Positions 55,516 to 64,000 of a DNA stretch of 64,000 nucleotides are shown piece after piece; position 1 is the first letter of the stretch, and each line of letters opens with the position of its first letter. The stretch is taken from NCBI GenBank assembly GCA_032821775.1, contig JAVLRN010000004.1, forward strand, positions 1,116,001 to 1,180,000, in the 5' to 3' direction. A program made the translations under genes and the position numbers. Source of the stretch: Sanguinoderma infundibulare. Its lineage: Eukaryota; Basidiomycota; Agaricomycetes; Polyporales; Polyporaceae. The notes beneath the pieces are model-generated. The model searched no databases. It worked only from the letters and a program-made list of their open reading frames with translations, and was not told where the DNA came from.

Positions 55516-58500
55516 GAGGTGTATGTAGAAGCATCAGCGGAAGTGGTAGAAGCGATTAAAGACTAACTTTGTAATATGCTAGTGTTGCACTCTGAGGCGA
55601 AGTTGAACGGGGACCGAACGTCGTCGCAGTCCACGGATGCATGATATATCATCAGTAATTCACACGAGTTCTGAACGTCTGGATACCTGGCGCTTAGGGC
55701 GCCTAAGAGGGTGAAAACACAGACATTAACCTACCGTCGGCCGCCCACCCTTCGCGGCGCCACGGTTTGAAGTGCAGGAGGTATTATTGCTTTTGCGCAA
55801 CCATTTGGGAGCGCGCAGTCCACACGCGGGGACTGGAGAGCGTGTCAGTGCTCACACATTGACGCACAGCGATGACCAGTATTGTCGACGATGGCGCCCG
55901 TCGTGCACTGGTTTCGTCCTCGGAAGGTGTTTGTACGGGGCATCCGAGCCATTGTGGGTCTTGTTGGACCTTTCGCTGCACTGTAAGTGTCCCTTTCAAA
56001 ATGTCTGACAGGGTAGTTTTGCACCTCTGACCTCTGATCTCTGGCGTGTCTGAAATGGGTCTGAATTTATCTGAAAACGTCTGAAAACGTCTGAAACGTC
56101 TGTGACAGACGTCTCAGAACTCCTGGGAATTTCTGATGATGGTCTCGGAGTCCAAGTAAGGTACGATTCCGCGACAGGATATGCCGGCTCATTCAGTGAC
56201 TCATGGAGTATAGTGCTTCCCGCGCATGATTGTGTTCGGCAGCCGCAGCAATAGCAAAGTCGTGCAGAGGAGGAGGCGGAGCCTTGAGGACGAGAGAGGA
56301 AGGGGCTTCGGACGGGGCGTGTCCTTGACGCGTGTTGTCACATTTGTGCAAGGCTCACGTGCCATGTGTCACTTACTGCGGTCTACGAACCGCGGGCGAT
56401 CCCAAGAAGAAAAGACAGCGCAGACGTTGTCGTGATGCGCAGTGTACATGGAGGATACGGGAAGAACGCGGGCGATGACGCCGCCGAAGGCGGACGTCGG
56501 GGAGGGTCGTCGCCGCCTCGACGACGGCGATGCGGCTCGATAAGTACTTTTTACCACCCGTTCCGTCAGTCGGTTCCGCCTCATCCAGAGATGATAGCGT
56601 TGCGTGCGTACCTCGATAATAAAGGTGCATAGCATGAATAGTTAGGAAAAACGACCGGCCATGAAGACGGCATTGGCTGCTACGAACTTGTGCTCTTGAT
56701 TCGGGGCGGCTGCTCTCGGAGGCGTGTTGCTGTAGTATGTGCACAAGGCATATCCGGCGAGGAGGGGGATCTTGAGGAGAGAAGTTGTCAATGGGGGGTA
56801 GGCCGAGGAGAGACATTTGTGAGGTTGTCTGGCCTCTCGTGCTGCTCGTCCTTCGCCGTGATATATCCTCCTCCGGAGAGCGGCGAACTCTATCGCTCAT
56901 CGAGCACGGTTGCGGAGCAAGTCAGTTGCATACGAATCGTCCCACATGACGCTACATATGCGGCGAGAGACAGGCCTGGGCCAAGCTTGGCCGAGTTCAC
57001 GGCGTATCGCCGAATCGGGTGGTTCCCTTCATGAGATAACCAGCGTGAACAAGTATGGTGAGTGCTAAAACTAGGCGCATTGCAATCCAGTCCCTGGCTC
57101 ACGGCGAGAGCCATGTCATCACCGTATGCCCCGGGAGAGACGAAAGTGGAGCTATCCCGCGTCGTCGTCTGATAAAAGCGGTAACTGGGGTCCACTTCTC
57201 TGCTTAAGTTAGAGTCCAGCTTCCACAAGAAACATATATTCACCTTTTCGATCCACTACGGACTCGGATTTGCATCGTCACGAGAACCTGCCAGAGGCGA
57301 GGAGATGGTCAATTGCAGGACTCAAAGAACCGCGGAATCATGAGGAGTGGGACGAGGTCCAGACTGCATCTTCAGCCCCACGCCCATCACTCCAGCAGTC
57401 CCCGACGACGGGAGGTTTGGACTGTCTTCGTGGGCTGCATGGTCGTGGAAGAAGGAAGAGGTGACTCGGAGAGCAACCGGGAGCCACCGGATATATATTG
57501 TAGCGGCGCTTTTCATTAGATATCGGACTTCGAACTCCAGCTACAAAAAATAAACAAAGTGGCCTTATTGAGGGTTATGATTCCAAGCGTAATAGCGGAA
57601 CAGACGTCCTCCCACTCGTACACATGATTTTGATCTCCGTTGCCGGCTCTAGTCCCGTGAAACCCGTCGCGACCTTGCTCGCCCATGGCGAGCTATTCGC
57701 GCTGTATGTGAGCACATATATTGTTCAATATACGCGCATACAGTGAGTAATGTTGAGTAATCTCGCTCGTACCCAGGCTGGATACTGAGGGAGAGGCCTC
57801 TCAACAGCATCGGCTCTGTATTGCTGTGGTGGGCAGTACCACGTTCCGTTTCCCCGTGAGTGCCCCCCCGTCGGTTCTGCTCTCATTAAACCTGCACATA
57901 TATCGTTGAACATTTAAGGGACGCGTCGTGCTTCCGTCCACAGTTGGTGTGACAGTTGTGCATTGTTCAACGCTCGACCGTTGGATGTTCCGATGCCTGA
58001 CGCCGCGGGTGAGCGGAGGCACTTTGCGAGGCGTTAATTGCTGTTGTTCTAGTCCAGGTCTCCTGCGAGAACAGTCCGGGGGGTGATGGGGAAGGGGCGA
58101 TCTCCTTGTGTGTAAGAGGACGTGCCTTCTCCGGCCTTCAACTCGTATGTCGCGGTGCAGGCAGGTTGGTGCTCGGTCTAGCACCGTCTTGTCGTGCTCT
58201 GTGGTTGGTGTCATCGTCAGGGAAACCGAGCGGTTCCGTTGTACCCTGGCGGGTGGCGAGTGCTATTAATCAAATGCTTGGATTCCCCCCGCTCAGTCCG
58301 CTGTTGCACTATGCAGAAGTTGTCGTGCAGAGCAATCAAAGACTCGGTGGTTGACACGTCGCGGAGGTGTGAACGTTTGATAACGTGATCCGTCCACATA
58401 CACCGCTTTGCGAGGAATCCATCGTGCCGCGCGACGCGCATTGTGTTAGTAGTGACTCGGAGACAAAAGCGGCGTGTGTCCATTGTTATGCGCCGGAGGT

Positions 58501-58654
58501 AGCGACCATCTTCCTCGCTGAAACCTATTTCGAAATCGACAAAGTGTAGGCCCGGTAGGATCCGGTGGACAACTGCTCAAAGGCACTTCGTAGTTCAAAG
58601 TTCAAGCTGACCTCAACCTCTCGCTCCCTAGTTCATCGTTTGACCATCTCACCC
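55516..58654. other. No recognised gene; short repeats
   Basis: No convincing coding sequence. At 55653-55686 a piece resembles 59460-59492, the BTB gene's stop and 3' flank (CATCAGTAATTC ... GTTCTGAACGTCTG). At 56004-56118 there is a run of TCTGAA/GTCTGA words. The rest is unstructured to my reading. The BTB promoter should lie in the last 200 bp. Confidence 0.35.
56004..56118. repeat. GTCTGA-word cluster
   Basis: Nine or more CTGA/TCTGAAA words in 115 bp, including AACGTCTGAAAACGTCTGAA and an inverted GACAGACGTC end. Similar words recur at 59480-59552. Confidence 0.5.
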
Positions 58655-59468
58655 ATGTCCAGCCACGTCGATTTTCGTCCCCCCAAGCGTAGCAGACTCT
58701 CCGAGGATGTATCAAATCCAAAACCCTCATCCCTGCGGTTGACCAACCTCAACTTGACCCGCCATGCCGAATTCTGGTTGGAGGACGGCAACATCGTGCT
58801 CATAGCTGGTGGAACGGCGTTTCGTATCTACCGTCGCCTTCTAGCCTTGCAATCCACCGTCTTTGCAGACATGTTCGTCTCCGCAAGTTCGAACCTCGAC
58901 GAAACGTATGAGGGATGCCCGATCGTACACCTCTCCGATTCGCCCCAAGACCTCGCGCACCTCCTTCGCGTACTTCTTCCTATACCGCAGCATTTTCGGC
59001 GAGTGTTCCATTGGCATTACCGTCGGTTCTCCATGCGAATCATCCTCTTTCAGGTTCAACGCACCCTCCCAGCGCACATTCAACGAGACTTCGGCCGTGA
59101 TCCGGCTCGCGCACAAGTACCACATCCAAGAGATGGAGGACCAAGCCCTCGCCCTCCTGCGTCAGACTTTCAGTACCACCTTTGACGCCCTCTGTGACGC
59201 CGCTCGCCCCGGAGAGAAGAACGCGCTCCGTGTCCGGTCTGTTGAAGCCATCGGCGTGGTCAACATCGCGCGCCTCACGGACACACCCGCCCTCCTCCCG
59301 CTCGCCCTTTACCACTGCGCGTACCTCGACAGCAGGCTGCTCGACGGCTGGAAGCGAGACGACGGCACGGTGGAGCATCTCTCGCAAGCGGACCTCGGGC
59401 GATGTATGGACGCGCGCGTCAAGCTCACGGTGGCGCAGACCGGGCTGCTCGGCCGCCTGCATCAGTAA
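58655..59468 (+). CDS. BTB/POZ-domain protein, about 247 aa
   Basis: Two exons are proposed, 58655-59002 and 59073-59468, joined in phase 0 by a 70-bp GTGTTC...CCCAG intron. This links the BTB half in one frame (EFWLEDGNIVLIAGGTAFRI, LLALQSTVFADMF, IVHLSDSPQDLAHLLRVLLP) to the helical half in another (AVIRLAHKYHIQEMEDQAL, VVNIARLTDTPALLPLALYH, LDGWKRDDGTVEHLSQADL). BTB domains dimerise and often serve as cullin-3 adaptors; this short type is expanded in mushrooms. The gene ends ...GRLHQ at the TAA 59466-59468. If the intron is wrong, the alternative is a frameshifted pseudogene. The ATG sits in CCCATGTCC. Confidence 0.75.
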
Positions 59469-59479
59469 TTCCCCGGAGT

Positions 59480-59552
59480 TCTGAACGTCTGAATCGTCTG
59501 ACCGCGGCTGGGTCAGAGGTTCAGATACCGTCAGATAGGTCAGATGTTCAGA
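59480..59552. repeat. Inverted GTCTGA/TCAGAC repeat after the BTB gene
   Basis: GTTCTGAACGTCTGAATCG on the left and TCAGATGTTCAGACC on the right are roughly inverse, with GTCAGAG and GTCAGATAG words between. This could fold back or be the edge of a mobile element; the Plavaka gene ends 50 bp further on. Confidence 0.45.
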
Positions 59553-59601
59553 CCTGTGCTATTGCTCGAGTATCACCAAAAATCGTAGTACACCTATTAA
59601 G

Positions 59602-62600
59602 TTAGCATAGCGTCTCGTGTGCATGATAATCTGAATACCAGTTAACATAGTATCTACGAAAGGCGTCCAAAGCGTCCGAATAATGAAAGTCATGTGGGAG
59701 CCGAGTAGTACCGTAAACGCCAATAAGGTGACACCCACGAACAATCGACTGTAAGGGAACAATGGAAGTAAGTCGTTCTAAGTTATCTGAGTCCGAGTCC
59801 GAGTCCGAGTCCAAGTCCGACCCGGGATCCTTCCATGCGGGACTGACAACATACATTCCGGTGACTCGATCCACCTCATCCTCTTTATCAAACCATTCAA
59901 CTAATGCACACCTGTATTCAGTGTCATCATGCTCGAATGAAAGGAAAGCTCGAACGCGGGCTACCTCCAATCCATCCATACCAAGAGCATCCTGATCAGT
60001 GCAAATAAATACAGTGTCATAGCGAGGGAACTCTCCCCACCATAACGGCGTTGCTCGTATCATCTCGCGCTGCATCCCGTTCGGACCACCATGTTCGCTC
60101 GGAGCAAAAAACGAGGCGGACGCACAGTAGTAAACAGACACTTGAGAGCCGCCCCAAAAATAGGGGCACTGATCGAGCAGGACGTCGTCGGCATCGTTGG
60201 CGTCGGGATACGCCTGCGCATAAAGGAAACGACGTATCATGTTGATGAGCTGCGGCTGGTCAAGCAGCTCGGCGATTGCGTTCGCTGGTTTAGCATATGC
60301 TAATACTTGTGTCAGTGTTCAAGGTCTCGGTTGTAAACGGAACTTAAAGGTAAATACAGTCACTTACCGGGGGTTTCGCTGACTGTCACGCACGCATCAG
60401 CAGGCGATTCGTCGCTCGCCATTGCTTCAGCGAGCTGCTGGAATCGCTCATCTTCATCGGCTTCAGTATCTTCCGAGTCAGAGTGGGACTCATCCGAAGA
60501 CGCGTCTACTCTGGCCACCAAACGCGCATGAACTAGAACATCACCATAAAACATGCCGCGACGTCCAAACTCGGCACGAGCAGCAGCGAGCTTGTTGAGC
60601 CGGGTGACTTTGCGGATGATCTGTCCGATGGGATTGCGTCGATTCGACTCGCGCCACGGCTGTTTGACGGCGGATATGTGCTTGGACTCGGTGATGGACG
60701 AGCAGAGTCCATTTGGCGACCCGAAGAGTTGAATGTTGTGGACCATGTGGCCAAGCGAGTGCTGTCGAGGAAGCGCAAACCCGTCTGGTCGAACACCTGC
60801 TTCAATGAAGATGGAGCGAAGCTCGTGGAAACGTTCGAGGAGTGCGTCCATGGCCTTCAGACACGGTGTGTCATGGGAGGGACGTCGCGCGAGGTAGCAG
60901 AAGTCTAGAAAGGCGGCGATGCATTCGACCATCTTGTCTGGAACATGGCCTGCGATGGCTGGCAGGAAAACCTAAGATACCATGAGTACGGATTTGTGTG
61001 ACTTCGAGAGCATCACCATACCTTCATCAGGGCCTTTGAGTCGTCACCTGTCCACTGTTTGAAGTTACGCCCTTGTGGAAAACGACGTAGCCCGGGAAAA
61101 CAGGAAACTGCCGAGATTCTGCAAGACTGTCAGTATTGTGTTGAACCTCGGAGATCGCGTCCAGTGTCAAGCTCGACATCTGCCCACCTCGTTTGCCTCC
61201 TACCACCCATTGCCCTTAACTGCTGTGCAGTATTTCGCCCTTCTGTGCTTTCTCAACGTCCTGCTAGTCTGCGACTATGTCTCCTTACACCAGACTCGCA
61301 CGCAAGACCCTCAAAACCCCTGGCGGGCATCACTTCGGACGGTCGAAGCGGGGAAAGGCCAAGGTCGTCGCAGAGTACTGGGAGTGGGTCCGCAAGCAGG
61401 ATCACGAATGCCAGTGTTCTGCTTGCTTGGCCGTGGCGAGGGCTGAAAGCCATGCCATCCATGTACCCATGGACGTGGACGAGCAAGTCGCCCCAGGGGA
61501 TGTCTCTGACCCTCCCACTGTTTACGTGCTCTTCTACTTGCTCTACCTTCCACCCGAGAGTGAACGTGAGCACATCGACGATTCAATCATGGCCCATCTC
61601 GACACTACTCGCGCTGCCCTGGACCACACTCGGGCTCACCGCCATCAGTACAATGGTTCCGAGTGCGTCATGGACTCCGAGTCAGAGTCGGCTGAGCTCT
61701 GGCTGAGGTAAGACTTCTCGTATTCTTCCCTCTGTCACCTCGCTGACCTCTGGCCATCAGCTCATGTGCGCGACGTACTGCAAGCAGAAGCAGGCTCGAC
61801 AATGGAAGCGTCTGCAGCACAGCATCGAGTGCGAATCGCTACTCGCAAAGCTCGCAAGTTACAGGACTCACCGGCGATCAATGTCATCGAGGATCCGGTC
61901 AGCCTCGCGCTCACTTGGGGCCGTTGCCTTGATATAGTCGATCACCCACTCGACGAGGTGGTCCTTGAATGTCCCTTTGATGACTTGATGCAGTAGGTCG
62001 GATGTCAGAAGCTCGTGGATATCGGCGCGGGGAAAATAGTCTGTGAATGGCTGTGGGGTACATTAGAGTCTGTATAAAGTGTTGTGCAACATATGAATGA
62101 AAGGAAAAAAACTTGCCGTGTCGTCAGGATTTACGCCGAACGCGTCCCAAAGCTCATCATCACTGTAACCGGGGTGGCCTGCCTCACGATCCTCGCGCGC
62201 ACGAGAATCACCGACAGGAAATTCGTCCTTAGGCACCGAATAACACCTGGGCACACATCAGAGAGTGAACACTTAGAAACAATGCAAACACTCACTTTGG
62301 ACACCAGCCCTGCACGACACCCGACAGGTACACTTGCTCGGGATAGTCAGCAATAAAGGGGCCCAGTTCGAAGATTGCACGCTGGAAGTGGCCGTCTGGA
62401 CAGCGCATAACGTGAGGGGTGTTCATGCCAGGTCGGAGAGGGGCGAGGACATGAGCGAGGGACTGATGATAGAGTTGCTTCTTGAAAATGCGGAATTCGT
62501 CATCATTGCCCCACTCGTGCGCAGCTAAAGGCCTGTGTATTGGCACGGAAGATACAGCTAAGGCAAGGTTGGTAGAATGTACTTACAGGATGGAATCGGG

Positions 62601-63771
62601 AGGAAGGCAAGCGGTACAACGCTGTCGCGATGAGACCGCCGCATGTCATTGTGAATGTTTCCAAGCGACATGTAGACAGGATGAAACTCTTGATTACCGG
62701 TGGCGACGGAGACTGTCGTTTTGTCTGCGCCGAGCACAATGGGTACGAGCATGGCTCCACCAGAATCGATCATCGGATCGGCCGCGATCGTGTCCTATTT
62801 CAAGCAGGATCAGTTAGAGTCACTATAGCATGATGAACTCATGCGGCACATCAAACGAAATGGAGAACATCGCCACTCTCCATAGTCGAAGATGTGGTCC
62901 GGCATCCAAGACTGCGGAAAGGCTTTGGAGGGCGGAGAATTCATGCGCAGAGGATAAAACAGCATCCTCTGCGCACGAATTCGCCAATCCCTGCAGACGA
63001 GGGAGCAACTACGAGGGCATCCAAGACTGTGGAAAGGCTTTGGAGCGAGAGAACAGCGCAAACGTACCGCCTTTTTATATGCCCACAGCCCCGACATAAG
63101 ATCTGACACTCGACGGCAGTTGAGACCAGTAGACTCCACGTAGGGCACGTAATCGAAGCGGTCGTTGAACTCGGGAGATGATGCTAGGTTTTCAGCAACA
63201 CAGAGAGCATTACGGCAGTGCAAAAAGTAGGTCTCGGTCTTCCATGAAGGGGAATTGGGGGTAACGGGGCCGTCGTACCGGAAGGTGTACGTTGTCCAGG
63301 ATGCTTCGCCATATTCGAGGGAGTCGATTGCCTCGAGGATGTCCTTGTGTTTCTTGTAGAAAGGGTGGTAGTCGGGCATGTTGTCGACGACCCACTTCGC
63401 GGCGAGCATGCGGAGGATGTGGTCAACTTTCCCCTTGGACATGCGAGCCTCCTCGAAGACGGACTCCGCAAACTCGAAGGTGGGGCGATCGGGGAAAGGG
63501 GTCCAATCGACATCATCGGGTCGCGGGATAGGAGGTGTGTTCGGCGGAAGGAAATTTCCCTGAGCGTCGCACGGCCGGCCTTGAAACCATAGTAAGAAAA
63601 AAATGTATGGGAATGAAACAATGAAGTGTACAAACCGATAAGAACAGGATGCCGCCGAAAGGTTGAGTGTGGGGGAGGCGGTTTGGGCCGGGAGTGGACA
63701 TTGCGGCGATGTTCTTTATAGTGACGTCGGGTGGTATAGGTTAACCTACAGGGCTTGCAATGGCGGGCCAT
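59602..63771 (-). CDS. Plavaka-type transposase, multi-exon, nearly intact
   Basis: ATG at 63771 starts a C2H2 finger (CKPCRLTYTTRRHYKEHRR). Exon 2 (63579-63068) has MSKGKVDHILRMLAAKW and ends SGLWAYKKA. Exon 3 has MIDSGGAMLVPIVLGADKTT and SLGNIHNDMRRSHRDSVV. Later exons give FKKQLYHQSLAHVLAPL, FIADYPEQVYLSGVVQGWCP, DELWDAFGVNPDDT, PFTDYFPRADIHELL, HQVIKGTFKDHLVEWV, FPGLRRFPQGRNFKQWTGDD, AAFLDFCYLARRP, LPRQHSLGHMVHNIQLFG and SITESKHISAVKQPW. The tail has FICTDQDALGMDGLEVARVR, TGMYVVSPAW and YSDALDAFRRYYVNW, ending TGA at 59602. Plavaka is a CACTA-like fungal family. Most joins keep frame; the exon 3-4 join near 62570 does not with the obvious sites. Terminal repeats were not found. Confidence 0.85.
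61119..61871 (-). other. 753-bp Plavaka intron carrying an opposite-strand gene
   Basis: Donor CG|GTGAGT at 61871 and acceptor TTGCAG at 61119 join ILDDIDR to RISAVSCFPGLRRF in frame. Other introns of the gene are near 50-90 bp (intron 2 also holds an insertion), so about 0.7 kb has been added here. Confidence 0.7.
61277..61940 (+). CDS. Small gene nested in a Plavaka intron, unknown function
   Basis: ATG at 61277 starts a 144-codon open frame on the strand opposite to the transposase. Features: a basic N-terminus (RLARKTLKTPGGHHFGRSKR), a Cys pair (CQCSAC), and a Ser/Glu end (SECVMDSESESAELWL). A GTAAGA donor at 61708 and CATCAG acceptor at 61760 suggest a second exon to about 61940. Spliced strictly, that exon reads low-complexity Ser-rich text. 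One frame over, it reads a helical LMCATYCKQKQARQWKRLQH, so exon 2 is uncertain. It overlaps the neighbouring Plavaka exon on the other strand. The family is not recognised. Confidence 0.45.
62149..62154 (-). other. GC-AG intron donor in the Plavaka gene
   Basis: The exon ending VNPDDT is followed by GCAAGT instead of GTAAGT; the acceptor CCCACAG precedes PFTDYFPRADIHELL and the join keeps frame. GC-AG introns are a known minor class. Confidence 0.5.
62902..63045. repeat. Hairpin and direct-repeat insert in Plavaka intron 2
   Basis: A 28-bp word (GCATCCAAGACTG(C/T)GGAAAG...) occurs at 62902 and 63018. Between them a 19-bp inverted repeat (62937-62955 and 62964-62982, one mismatch) surrounds an 8-bp loop AAAACAGC. 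Intron 2 (about 62803-63067) is about 265 bp, five times the usual size. Confidence 0.7.
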
Positions 63772-63925
63772 GATGGAGGATGGATGTGAGTAAGGTATGT
63801 GGTCGTCAGGCTGTTAGGAATGGTTGCGAGGAGCGGCCCAAATCGTAAACGTACAAGTCCGCAAGGGACGGGCGTCAAACTCTGTCCCCATTCCTCTTTC
63901 TCCCCACTCACCCGCTGCTCAGCTA

Positions 63926-64000
63926 ATGTCCGGTAAACGTCGCAGAGGAGGCGGTCGAGGACGCGGTCGAGGCCGTGGTGGAAAGGCCAAGAACTCGGAC
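63926..64000 (+). CDS. RGG-rich protein start, truncated by the window edge
   Basis: ATG at 63926 opens a frame to the last base with MSGKRRRGGGRGRGRGRGG and then KAKNSD. Gly/Arg repeats of this type bind RNA and are common at the ends of RNA-processing proteins. The coding is intact so far. It is divergent from the Plavaka gene, with 154 bp between the two starts. Confidence 0.5.
   Translation, partial: MSGKRRRGGGRGRGRGRGGKAKNSD

Noticed and set aside
59468..63990. CACTA-like terminal repeats for the Plavaka element
   Set aside because: No convincing inverted pair was seen between the 3' flank near 59500 and the 5' flank near 63800.

Overview
The window is nuclear DNA of a filamentous basidiomycete, probably a wood-decay Agaricomycete. 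The evidence is short (47-90 bp) GT-AG introns, KDZ and Plavaka transposases, a TET/JBP-type dioxygenase, a CE16-type acetylesterase relic, and basidiomycete-style BTB, F-box and kinase-like proteins. No rRNA, tRNA, CRISPR or bacterial-type operon was seen. Roughly the first 50 kb is accessory DNA dominated by mobile elements and broken genes. The last 12 kb is closer to ordinary gene space.

Layout. 1-4303: 3' end of a plus-strand Ty3/Gypsy element (integrase with chromodomain), followed by two extra ORFs and a 503-bp LTR. It is inserted into the integrase gene of a second, minus-strand Gypsy element (4304-11188) that keeps its 5' LTR, primer-binding site, gag, protease, RT and RNase H. 11189-21790: minus-strand relics of a KDZ transposase lacking its catalytic core, a small viroplasmin-fold gene, and a largely preserved TET/JBP-type gene. 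21790-28430: truncated host-gene pieces that keep introns, namely eIF4G C-terminus, PP4-type phosphatase, CE16 esterase, an unrecognised gene and a TFIP11-like splicing factor. 30066-37486: a kinase-like gene split by a complete Ty1/Copia element (30208-36726) with 351-bp LTRs and a GGGTC target duplication. 38046-39993: an unrecognised gene with two stops. 40627-49932: a KDZ transposase fused to a Ulp1-type protease, whose presumed first intron holds a 4.5-kb repeat-built element with terminal inverted repeats. 52598-54169: an intact membrane protein gene. 54358-55515: an F-box-like relic. 58655-59468: a BTB gene. 59602-63771: a nearly complete Plavaka transposase gene with a small opposite-strand gene inside one intron. 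63926 onward: start of an RGG-rich protein.

Two themes tie the window together. First, decay is dominated by CpG-type transitions: all six differences between the two Copia LTRs are at CpG sites, and most in-frame stops are TGA, none TAA. This suggests cytosine methylation of the repeats. Second, the same window carries a gene of the family that oxidises 5-methylcytosine, close to KDZ transposase relics, an association known from mushroom genomes. Gene calls rest on my reading of translated motifs; no database search was possible. Exon joins for pseudogenes are approximate.
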